Shown here in pieces: positions 18,599 to 26,122 of a stretch of 64,000 nucleotides of DNA. Below the pieces are notes generated by a model that was not told the origin of the DNA, searched no databases, and saw only the letters and a list, made by a program, of their open reading frames with translations. A program made the position numbers and the translations under genes. The stretch is from Wenyingzhuangia marina (GTDB lineage: Bacteria > Bacteroidota > Bacteroidia > Flavobacteriales > Flavobacteriaceae): positions 62,001 to 126,000 of the forward strand of contig NZ_FQXQ01000006.1 of NCBI RefSeq assembly GCF_900130035.1, given 5' to 3'. Position 1 is the first letter of the stretch. Each line of letters begins with the position of its first letter.

Positions 18599-19762
18599 TT
18601 AAGCTTCACTTCTTTTTATTCCTAGCTCTAATCCTCTAAGTTCAGCCAAACCTTTTAATCTACCAATAGCTGTGTATCCACAATATGCTTTGTCATTGGT
18701 TAAATCATCAATCATTTGGTGACCGTGATCTGGTCTCATTGGAATTTCAATTCCTCTTTGCTTTTCAATTTTAGCAACTGCTTTTACTACTTCATACATA
18801 TCGCTAGAACCTCCTAAGTGATTGTCTTCAAAAAAGCTTCCATCAGCTTCTCTTCTTACATTTCTTAAATGTAAAAAGTGAATTCTATCCGCAAACTTTT
18901 CTATCATTTTAGGTAAATCATTATCCGGATTTGCCCCTAAAGATCCTGTACAAAAAGTAATTCCGTTACTAGGGCTATCAATAAACCCAACTAAATCTTC
19001 TAAATCTTTTTCTGATTTAATAATTCTTGGCAATCCTAAAATATCCATTGGTGGATCATCTGGATGAATAGCCATTACAATTCCATTTTCTTCAGCAATA
19101 GGAACTACTTGATTTAAAAAGAATGATAAATTTGATTTTAAATCTGCATGACTTAAACCATCATACTGCGCAATCATTGCTTTAAATTCGTCCATAGACA
19201 AATCGTCTACCGTTCCTGGCAATCCTTTTAAAATACAATCAGACAAACGTGTTTTTTCTTCTGATGACATATTCTCAAAAGATTCTTTTGCTTTGGCTTG
19301 AACCTCTGGAGTATAATCTTTTTCTGCCCCTTCTCTTTCCATCAAATAAATTTCAAAAACAGCCATTTCAACTTTATCAAAACGCAAAGCCGTAGCTCCG
19401 TTTTTTAAAGGCCAAAAAAGTTGAGTTCTTGTCCAATCTAGCACAGGCATAAAATTGTAACACACATTTTTAATTCCACATGCCGCTACATTTTTTAAAC
19501 TTTGCTTGTAATTTTCTATACGGTGTAAATAATCTCCCTTTTGTAATTTGATGTTTTCATGAATAGGAATACTTTCTATAAAAGACCATTCTAAACCAGC
19601 CTCTTCAATCATGTTTTTTACTTTCATGATTTCTTCTACTTCCCAAATATCACCATTTTTCACATGATGTAAAGCCGTTACCACTCCTGTTGCACCAGCC
19701 TGTGCTATGTGAGATAATTGAACAGAATCATTTACCCCAAACCATCTAAATGTTTGTATCAT
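18599..19762 (-). CDS. uxuA: Mannonate dehydratase UxuA
   Basis: The product has 387 residues, normal for UxuA. Typical stretches are TFRWFGVNDSVQLSHIAQAG at the start, the metal-site region CYNFMPVLDWTRT, MAIHPDDPP, FCTGSLGA, and RPDHGHQM near the end. It removes water from D-mannonate to give 2-keto-3-deoxygluconate in glucuronate catabolism. It is 20 bp downstream of a short-chain dehydrogenase, and the pair sits divergent from a LacI regulator with an operator between them. Confidence 0.95.
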   Translation of the reverse strand: MIQTFRWFGVNDSVQLSHIAQAGATGVVTALHHVKNGDIWEVEEIMKVKNMIEEAGLEWSFIESIPIHENIKLQKGDYLHRIENYKQSLKNVAACGIKNVCYNFMPVLDWTRTQLFWPLKNGATALRFDKVEMAVFEIYLMEREGAEKDYTPEVQAKAKESFENMSSEEKTRLSDCILKGLPGTVDDLSMDEFKAMIAQYDGLSHADLKSNLSFFLNQVVPIAEENGIVMAIHPDDPPMDILGLPRIIKSEKDLEDLVGFIDSPSNGITFCTGSLGANPDNDLPKMIEKFADRIHFLHLRNVRREADGSFFEDNHLGGSSDMYEVVKAVAKIEKQRGIEIPMRPDHGHQMIDDLTNDKAYCGYTAIGRLKGLAELRGLELGIKRSEA

Positions 19763-19782
19763 TTTTCTAACTTATATCTTTA

Positions 19783-20598
19783 TTAAACACCACTAAAGGC
19801 ACTAAATCCACCGTCAATTGGCACTACGATTCCTGTTACAAATTTTGAAGCATCACTTAACAACCACTGTACTGTTCCGTTTAATTCTTCCGATTCTCCA
19901 AAACGTTTCATAGGTGTATTTTTAATAATGGTATTTCCTCTTTCTGTATAAGAACCATCTTCATTAGTTAACAAACGTAAATTTTGTTTTCCAATAAAAA
20001 AACCTGGAGCAATGGCATTTACTCTTATTTGATCTCCAAATTTTAATGCAAAATCAGAAGCCAACCACTTGGTAAAATTGTCAATCGCTGCTTTAGATGC
20101 AGAATAACCTACAACTCTTGTAATCGCTTGTGCTGCCGCCATTGAAGAAACATTAATAATACTTCCTTTTCCATTCGCCACAATCTCTTTACCAAAAATT
20201 AAACATGGTAACACTGTTCCATCTAAGTTTAACTCAGATACTTTTCTAAAATCTGCCATTTGTAAATCAAAGAAAGTTTTATCTGGTGAAATGGTTGCTC
20301 CTGGCATATTTCCTCCAGCAGCATTTACCAAAGCATCAATTTTTCCCCACTTGGCAATAATTTTATCTTTTACTTCTGTTAAAGAAGCTTCGCTTAACAC
20401 ATCACATGCGTATCCAACAACATCTTTTCCTATTTTTTCTAACTCTGCTAATTTTGCAGCAACCGTATCTTCGCTTCTACTAATAATTACCACTTTAGCT
20501 CCTTCGCTTAACAAATGCTCTGCAATGCTACCTCCTAACACTCCTGCCCCACCTGTAACGACAATCACTTGATCTTTGATATTGAATAATTGTGCCAT
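19783..20598 (-). CDS. SDR-family mannonate/fructuronate oxidoreductase
   Basis: The product has 271 residues from ATG 20598; the longer GTG version (20631) would read through the operator and is unlikely. The Rossmann motif is TGGAGVLGGSIAE, then NAAGG, the catalytic Tyr-Lys in GYSASKAAI, and a C-terminal PIDGGF. Immediate linkage to uxuA argues that it interconverts fructuronate and mannonate, the step done in E. coli by the unrelated UxuB. Substrate assignment is by context only. Confidence 0.82.
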   Translation of the reverse strand: MAQLFNIKDQVIVVTGGAGVLGGSIAEHLLSEGAKVVIISRSEDTVAAKLAELEKIGKDVVGYACDVLSEASLTEVKDKIIAKWGKIDALVNAAGGNMPGATISPDKTFFDLQMADFRKVSELNLDGTVLPCLIFGKEIVANGKGSIINVSSMAAAQAITRVVGYSASKAAIDNFTKWLASDFALKFGDQIRVNAIAPGFFIGKQNLRLLTNEDGSYTERGNTIIKNTPMKRFGESEELNGTVQWLLSDASKFVTGIVVPIDGGFSAFSGV

Positions 20599-20617
20599 TC
20601 TAACTTTAATTTTATAT

Positions 20618-20637
20618 TTTCGTGTACGCACACGAAA
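20618..20637. promoter_or_regulatory. LacI-type operator of the uxu locus
   Basis: TTTCGTGTACGCACACGAAA is an inverted repeat with perfect 8-base arms and a 4-base centre containing CG, the form bound by LacI-family regulators. It lies 20 bp upstream of the SDR start, in the divergent spacer with the LacI gene. On the minus strand it overlaps a possible -7 box (TAATTTCG), so binding would block transcription. Confidence 0.75.
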
Positions 20638-20683
20638 TTAATAAAAAATAATGAACCAAACAGCATCCATCACTATTTTAACA

Positions 20684-20691
20684 TAATTTTG
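20684..20691 (+). promoter_or_regulatory. LacI gene promoter -7 box
   Basis: TAATTTTG fits TAnnTTTG and lies 33 bp upstream of the TTG start of the regulator. Confidence 0.5.
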
Positions 20692-20724
20692 CACTGGTTT
20701 TTACGGAATTAACAAAATAAGGCA

Positions 20725-21765
20725 TTGAAAAGCATCAAAGACATCGCATTAAAGGCAAACGTTTCTATTGGAACTGTAGACAGAGTTTTACACAATAGAC
20801 CGGGCGTTTCTGAAAAAACCAAAAAAAAAGTTCTTAAAATTATTGAGGACTATAATTATACGGTAAATCCTGTTGCTAGTATTTTGGCATCTAAAAAAAC
20901 GTATACCATAGCGACTCTTTTACCAGAAAACATAAATTCTGATGAATTTTGGGAATCTCCTAAACAAGGAATTGCTAATGCCATGGAAGAAATTAAAAAT
21001 CTTGGATTTTTAATCAACAACTTTCATTTTAATCAATTTTCATCAAAAACCTATATTGATGCTTTTCATAAAATGGTAAACAGCAAACCTAGTGCGGTAT
21101 TAATTGCTCCTATTTTTAACAAAGAAACCAAAGAGTTGATTGGTTTGTTAGAAAATGAAAACATCCCTTATGTATTTATCAATACCGAAACAGAAGGACT
21201 TAACAATCTATCTTTTATTGGGCAAGATTCTTTTAAAAGTGGATTGCTAGCAGGAAAATTAATGAATTGGGTATTACCTAAAAAAGCTGAAATTTTAATT
21301 ATTGAAATCAGAAAAGACATTTCTAACTATACTTCTATTAACAAAAGAATTAATGGATTTAAAGATTTTTTTAAAACCTCTAAAAAATCGATTACTATTC
21401 ACAACTTACATTTTGAACATATTGAAAATAGTGAAACATTAAAAAATCAACTTAGCAATTATCTTTCTGAACATACTCATATTAAAGGAATATTTGTTCC
21501 TTCAAGTAAAGTTAGTGCTGTAGCTAAAATAGTTGAAAGCTTAGACAGAAAAGATATTGAAATTGGTGGTTTTGATACAACAAACAAAAACATTAAATAT
21601 TTAAAAAATGGAACTGTTGATTTTTTAATCAGCCAAAAACCTATTCAACAAGGGTACGATGGAATTAAGTTGCTCTTTAATTATTTAACCCATCAAATAA
21701 AACCCGAGAAATACTATTTTTCTCCAATTGAAATAGTTTTAAAAGAAAACGTAGATTTTTTATAG
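20725..21765 (+). CDS. LacI-family transcriptional regulator of hexuronate use
   Basis: The product has 346 residues. The DNA-binding domain starts at once (SIKDIALKANVSIGTVDRVLHNRPG, residues 3-27), followed by the hinge and a periplasmic-binding-protein-like sensor. The start is TTG 20725: no in-frame ATG precedes it and the helix-turn-helix would be cut by any later start. Divergent placement and the perfect operator argue that it controls the uxu genes, probably with a hexuronate or mannonate-pathway intermediate as inducer. The ligand is not evident from sequence. Confidence 0.88.
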   Translation: MKSIKDIALKANVSIGTVDRVLHNRPGVSEKTKKKVLKIIEDYNYTVNPVASILASKKTYTIATLLPENINSDEFWESPKQGIANAMEEIKNLGFLINNFHFNQFSSKTYIDAFHKMVNSKPSAVLIAPIFNKETKELIGLLENENIPYVFINTETEGLNNLSFIGQDSFKSGLLAGKLMNWVLPKKAEILIIEIRKDISNYTSINKRINGFKDFFKTSKKSITIHNLHFEHIENSETLKNQLSNYLSEHTHIKGIFVPSSKVSAVAKIVESLDRKDIEIGGFDTTNKNIKYLKNGTVDFLISQKPIQQGYDGIKLLFNYLTHQIKPEKYYFSPIEIVLKENVDFL

Positions 21766-21806
21766 CAACTAAATCACATCCGTTTTTATAGCTAATTTCA
21801 ATGCCT

Positions 21807-21814
21807 TATATTTG
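21807..21814 (+). promoter_or_regulatory. dapD promoter -7 box
   Basis: TATATTTG lies 27 bp upstream of the ATG at 21842. Confidence 0.6.
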
Positions 21815-21841
21815 CCCCATCATTTTTTGAAAACAAATAAC

Positions 21842-23008
21842 ATGAATACAATAGAAGATTTTAAAGCATACGTAGCAGATGTTGAAGCTACAGAAGGATA
21901 CACAAAACCATTAGCATTTGGATTAGGAATTCGCCGCTCTAAAGGAGACAAAGTTTTGGACGTAAACTTTCCAGGAATTAACTGGGATACTGCTTTTGGA
22001 ACTGCTGCATTATTACAAGATGTAACAGGTTTTAAAGGAAGTGAAAATGGATTTGTAACTGTTTCTAAAGCTCAATTACAAAATGCTTTTGACAACTTTG
22101 CTGCTTTTCATGGAGAAATAGAAAAACACCCAAACATTATTCTTATTCAACAATTGTTAGAGAACATTGCATCTCCTAGCAATACATATCAAGAAATTGA
22201 TGTAGTTGCTTATTTCTTATTTGATAAAGATCAACCTGTTAATGATGCTGTAGAAGGATACTTTAAACTCCAATGTTTATCGCAATTACACGTATTGCCA
22301 CACGGATTGTCTTTAGAAGGTGTTTTTGGAAAATTAAACAACATTGCTTGGACCAACCAAGGACCGATTTTACCAGAAGATTTATCTGCAGAAAGAATTA
22401 AAGCTACTTTTAAAGGAGAAAACATTGTGGTAACACATGTAGACAAATTCCCTTATATGGTAAACTACCACGTACCAAACGGAGTAAGAATTGCTAGTGG
22501 ATCTCAAGTTCGTTTAGGAGCACATTGTGCTGTAGGAACAACAGTAATGCCTGCTGGTTATATTAACTTTAATGCAGGTACTAAAGGAAATGCTATGATT
22601 GAAGGTAGAGTTTCTGCTGGAGTTGTAGTAGGTCACGATTCTGATTTAGGTGGTGGAGTTTCTATTATGGGAACTTTATCTGGTGGTAACAAAAACGTAA
22701 TTTCTATTGGAGATAAATGTTTATTAGGAGCTAACTCTGGAACAGGAATTTCTTTAGGATTTGGATGTACTATTGCTGCTGGAGTTTATGTAACTGCTGC
22801 TGCTAAAGTTTGGTTATATGATGCCAACAAACAACCTGTAGACATCAACGGAAACAAAGTTGAAGAAAGACAAAACATTGTAAAAGGTGCTGAGTTAAAC
22901 GGAAAAGACAAATTGTTATTCTTATTAGATTCTACTAACGGACACTTAACTTGTCGTCCTAACCCAAAAACGATTGAATTAAACGAAGCTTTACACGTAA
23001 AGAACTAA
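21842..23008 (+). CDS. dapD: Tetrahydrodipicolinate N-succinyltransferase, long type (DapD)
   Basis: The product has 388 residues from ATG 21842; the upstream TTG overlaps the promoter. The C-terminal half is a left-handed beta-helix with hexapeptide repeats (QVRLGAHCAVGTTVMP, NFNAGTKGNAMIEGR, GGGVSIMGTLSGG, CLLGANSGTG). It ends IELNEALHVKN. The N-terminal half and overall length resemble the epsilonproteobacterial DapD (386-401 residues) rather than the about 271-residue flavobacterial form. It makes N-succinyl-2-amino-6-ketopimelate in lysine and peptidoglycan synthesis. No other lysine gene is adjacent, so a second, differently used copy is possible. Confidence 0.8.
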   Translation: MNTIEDFKAYVADVEATEGYTKPLAFGLGIRRSKGDKVLDVNFPGINWDTAFGTAALLQDVTGFKGSENGFVTVSKAQLQNAFDNFAAFHGEIEKHPNIILIQQLLENIASPSNTYQEIDVVAYFLFDKDQPVNDAVEGYFKLQCLSQLHVLPHGLSLEGVFGKLNNIAWTNQGPILPEDLSAERIKATFKGENIVVTHVDKFPYMVNYHVPNGVRIASGSQVRLGAHCAVGTTVMPAGYINFNAGTKGNAMIEGRVSAGVVVGHDSDLGGGVSIMGTLSGGNKNVISIGDKCLLGANSGTGISLGFGCTIAAGVYVTAAAKVWLYDANKQPVDINGNKVEERQNIVKGAELNGKDKLLFLLDSTNGHLTCRPNPKTIELNEALHVKN

Positions 23009-23074
23009 AATTTGTTTAACTATAATTTCAAACCACCTTTTCTTTTTTTTGGATTAGGTGGTTAAAAAAATACT

Positions 23075-23722
23075 ATGAAAAAAATATTTGTACTAATTTC
23101 TCTTGTTATTACTTTAACAGGATGCAGTTCAACACTCTTATCTGTAAAAGACAATAACATCACCCCACACCAATACAAAAAGCCCTTATTTATTACAACT
23201 GGTTACTATAGTACTAAATCTGGATTTGCTCAATTTTTCAGTTCTAAAGCTACAGAACTTAATAAAGTTTCTGATATCAACAAAAGCCTTTTAAATAATC
23301 TTTTAAAAAGGTTTAGCTCTAATGGTATAAAATTTTCAGCTCATATTGTTAATATAAATATAGAAGAAGAGAAAAAACCCAAACTAAATGATAATGAAAA
23401 TGCTGATGATATATCTAAAAAAGCTGAAATATTAAGTATTATTAATAGTAAAAATATTGACATATTAATTAAAATTATTCCAACTAACATTAGCACTGCG
23501 CATTACACTTCTCCTTCAACAGGGCTAAATGGAGAATTTTCTATGAACAGTTCAAGTAATTTATCATTTAAATACACAATTACCGCAATAGACACAAAAT
23601 CTAATAAAGAAGTTTGGAAAGGCACCTATGAAGTAGATAATGCCAATTCCTTTTTAGATAATACACCTAGTGTACTTGCTAAAAAAGTTCATTTGAAATT
23701 AATGGAAGATCAACTTTTTTAA
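23075..23722 (+). CDS. Lipoprotein, tandem paralogue A
   Basis: The product has 215 residues with signal peptide and lipobox LTGC (Cys17). The mature protein contains KKPLFITTGYYSTKSGF, a long Lys/Asn-rich middle, SSNLSFKYTITAIDTKSNKEVWKGTYEVDNA and a C-terminal helix. The next gene has the same plan (KRVLFVTDSYY, SSNLMYTYVFTGIDISKDTVVWNSEY). These two are clearly related. I do not recognise a named family. An outer-membrane-attached protein of unknown role is all that can be said. Confidence 0.75.
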   Translation: MKKIFVLISLVITLTGCSSTLLSVKDNNITPHQYKKPLFITTGYYSTKSGFAQFFSSKATELNKVSDINKSLLNNLLKRFSSNGIKFSAHIVNINIEEEKKPKLNDNENADDISKKAEILSIINSKNIDILIKIIPTNISTAHYTSPSTGLNGEFSMNSSSNLSFKYTITAIDTKSNKEVWKGTYEVDNANSFLDNTPSVLAKKVHLKLMEDQLF

Positions 23723-23791
23723 AAAAGTATTCATTTCTTAAAATTAGACATAAGGAATAATTATTGTAGCTTCATTATAAAATTAATTTCC

Positions 23792-24427
23792 ATGAAGAAA
23801 ATCATCTATTTTCTATTTGCCCTTATCATTATCAGCTGCAATAGCCCTAAAACAACTATTAGTCAAAAAAAAGATGATATCCCTCCAACTTATAAACGAG
23901 TTTTATTTGTTACTGATAGTTATTATACCAATCAGAATATCATTAAGAAAATTTTTGACACAGAACTTAAAAATAAATTAACCATTTCTAAAATCAACAC
24001 AAAAATTGTTGAATTTGCTAAAGAACAATTAGGAGAACAAAATAAATATGCTGATTTTTATTTGATTAAAAACAACTTGGACAAAACACTTGTTTTAAGT
24101 CAGGAAGAAATTCAGCAAAACATAGATGAAGAAGTCTTAGATAAAAACATTGATTTGGTAATTACTATTTTTCAAAAAGACATCCAAAGACTTTACAATA
24201 AAATAAATAGCAAAGAAAAAGTTTTTGAAAAAGACACCTATAATGCTACTACAAATTCTAGCAATTTAATGTATACTTATGTTTTTACAGGAATAGATAT
24301 TAGCAAAGACACTGTGGTTTGGAACAGTGAATATGGTGTACAAAATGCAGATGATATATTTAACAACATCCCAAAACAAGTGGCACAAAGTTTAGTAAAT
24401 CAACTCAACGAAAATCACTTGTATTAA
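23792..24427 (+). CDS. Lipoprotein, tandem paralogue B
   Basis: The product has 211 residues with lipobox IISC (Cys16). It shares with the preceding gene the early block FVTDSYY, a late block ending VVWNSEYGVQNAD and a final LVNQLNENHLY helix. The spacing of 69 bp and similar length suggest a local duplication followed by strong divergence. Function is unknown. A terminator follows. Confidence 0.75.
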   Translation: MKKIIYFLFALIIISCNSPKTTISQKKDDIPPTYKRVLFVTDSYYTNQNIIKKIFDTELKNKLTISKINTKIVEFAKEQLGEQNKYADFYLIKNNLDKTLVLSQEEIQQNIDEEVLDKNIDLVITIFQKDIQRLYNKINSKEKVFEKDTYNATTNSSNLMYTYVFTGIDISKDTVVWNSEYGVQNADDIFNNIPKQVAQSLVNQLNENHLY

Positions 24428-24436
24428 ACAATTCAC

Positions 24437-24472
24437 AAACCACTCTTTTTTTGATTGAGTGGTTTTGTTTTT
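24437..24472 (+). terminator. Intrinsic terminator
   Basis: Stem AAACCACTC / GAGTGGTTT, then TGTTTTT. It ends the lipoprotein pair. Confidence 0.75.
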
Positions 24473-24475
24473 CAC

Positions 24476-24483
24476 TACTTTTG
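24476..24483 (+). promoter_or_regulatory. Promoter -7 box of the dus gene
   Basis: TACTTTTG begins four bases after the terminator above and ends 14 bp before ATG 24498. It supports that ATG over the upstream alternative start. Confidence 0.6.
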
Positions 24484-24497
24484 CCAAAATTTTTTGG

Positions 24498-25445
24498 ATG
24501 TCAATTACACTTTTATCATCTCCTTTACAAGGATTTACAGATTTTCGTTTTCGTAACGCATTCCATCATTATTTTGGAGGAATAAATACATTTTACGCTC
24601 CTTATATTAAGATGAATGGTAAAATGGTGATTAAAAACAATTACCAAAGAGATTTAAATCCTGAAAACAATCAAGTTTCTGAATTAATTCCTCAGGTAAT
24701 GACCAACAATCCCGATGAATTTTTATTTGTTATTAAATACATTCAATCTTTAGGCTACAAAGAATTAAACTGGAATTTAGGTTGTCCTTATCCAATGGTC
24801 ACCAAACAAGGAATGGGATCTGGAATGATTTGCCAACCTCAAAAGATTGATGAAGTTTTACACAAAGCACATAACGAAAGTGATGTAACCATTTCTATGA
24901 AAATGAGAATGGGTTATGAAGAACCAACCGAAATTTTAGAGGTATTCCCTATTCTAGAAAAATATCCATTAAAAAATATTGCCATTCACGCTCGTATTGG
25001 TAAGCAACTCTACAAAGGAGGGACTGATTTAGACTCTTTCCAAAAATGTATAGAAAACAGTCCTCATAAATTATATTATAACGGAGATATTACCAGTGTA
25101 CAAGCTTTTAGAGAATTACAAGAACGTTTTCCTAGCATCGATCATTTTATGATTGGTCGTGGTTTAATTGCAGATCCTTTTTTACCTAGCATGATTCAGA
25201 ACAACACCACTGAATATCCTGAAAACAGATGGCAGATTTTCAAAGAATTCCACGACACCATTTATCAACAATATGATGAAGCTTTGTCTGGTCCTACTCC
25301 TATTAAAATGAAAATGTTAGGGTTTTGGGAATACTTTTCTCAATCTTTTGACAATCCTCAAAAAACATATAAAGCTATTAAAAAGGCTGGAAATCAAGTA
25401 AAATACAAAGCTGCTGTGGCAGAAATTTTTGCCAAGCAACAATAA
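24498..25445 (+). CDS. tRNA-dihydrouridine synthase family protein
   Basis: The product has 315 residues from ATG 24498. It is an FMN-binding TIM barrel: LSSPLQGFTDFRFRN at the N-terminus, the catalytic Cys in WNLGCPYPMVTKQGMGSG, SMKMRMGYEE, IHARIGKQLYKGG, YYNGDI and FMIGRGLIADPFL. These are the Dus motifs. It reduces a uridine in tRNA to dihydrouridine. The closest known group looks DusC-like, but the target base cannot be told. Confidence 0.9.
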   Translation: MSITLLSSPLQGFTDFRFRNAFHHYFGGINTFYAPYIKMNGKMVIKNNYQRDLNPENNQVSELIPQVMTNNPDEFLFVIKYIQSLGYKELNWNLGCPYPMVTKQGMGSGMICQPQKIDEVLHKAHNESDVTISMKMRMGYEEPTEILEVFPILEKYPLKNIAIHARIGKQLYKGGTDLDSFQKCIENSPHKLYYNGDITSVQAFRELQERFPSIDHFMIGRGLIADPFLPSMIQNNTTEYPENRWQIFKEFHDTIYQQYDEALSGPTPIKMKMLGFWEYFSQSFDNPQKTYKAIKKAGNQVKYKAAVAEIFAKQQ

Positions 25446-25509
25446 ATTAATTGGTTAAAATAAGCTTTACAAATACAATTTAAAATACTGTATTCCATTT
25501 TATTATGAA

Positions 25510-25517
25510 TAGCTTTG
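25510..25517 (+). promoter_or_regulatory. Promoter -7 box of the DnaJ-KTSC gene
   Basis: TAGCTTTG lies 25 bp before ATG 25543. Confidence 0.5.
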
Positions 25518-25542
25518 CAGCCGCAACCTGAAAAAACAAAAC

Positions 25543-25989
25543 ATGAAGCGTATTAACGAATATAAAAAGCTTTTTAAAGTAGAAGGAGCTATCTCTCTTA
25601 AAGAGTTAAAGACTACTTACAGAGGATTGGTAAAACAATGGCATCCTGATAAATTTCAGGACGAAGAAAAGAAATTAGAAGCCGAAGAAGTAAGCACTAG
25701 AATTATTGACGGTTATCATTTCTTGGTAAGTATTGCTCCAGAAACCAAAGAAGCAAACCTAGAAGAATACAAAAAAACCATTACCGAATCTCAAGTAGCA
25801 GATTATCATCACAAAAGTATGTTGTTAGAAGTAACTTTTACCGATGGAAATACTTATGAATATTTTGGAGTGAACCATAAATTATTCCTAAAGTTTGTAA
25901 ACAGTAAATCTATCAACAACTTTGGAAGACGTAATATTTTTAATTCTTTTACGTACAGAAAATCTAAAAAAGGAACTGTAGAAGCATAA
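25543..25989 (+). CDS. J-domain protein with C-terminal KTSC domain
   Basis: The product has 148 residues. Residues 1-75 form a J domain with the HPD tripeptide at 34-36 (VKQWHPDKF), so it should stimulate an Hsp70 (DnaK). Residues 90-145 (MLLEVTFTDGNTYEYFGVNHKLF, then FNSFTYRK) match the KTSC domain, a small fold named after a lysyl-tRNA synthetase-associated group. There are no Gly/Phe or zinc domains. This co-chaperone is therefore a specialised class, with its client unknown. It is monocistronic, with its own promoter. Confidence 0.8.
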   Translation: MKRINEYKKLFKVEGAISLKELKTTYRGLVKQWHPDKFQDEEKKLEAEEVSTRIIDGYHFLVSIAPETKEANLEEYKKTITESQVADYHHKSMLLEVTFTDGNTYEYFGVNHKLFLKFVNSKSINNFGRRNIFNSFTYRKSKKGTVEA

Positions 25990-26110
25990 ACAAAAACTGT
26001 TATCTTTAATAAATCACAAAATAAGATGATGATGAGTAGCTCGCTATTTTTCATCATCTTTTTTTATATCGATTACCTATCAACCTATTAAATACTAGCA
26101 ATAAATAAAC

Positions 26111-26118
26111 TATTTTTG
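26111..26118 (+). promoter_or_regulatory. Promoter -7 box very close to the ATG
   Basis: TATTTTTG ends four bases before ATG 26123. A start about 7 bp after the box would give a leaderless or almost leaderless message. Confidence 0.5.
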
Positions 26119-26122
26119 CATC

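Noticed and set aside
23031-23063. Hairpin AACCACCT / AGGTGGTT after dapD as a terminator
   Set aside because: The 17-base loop is long and the plus strand continues with A, not T, so the usual terminator form is not met.
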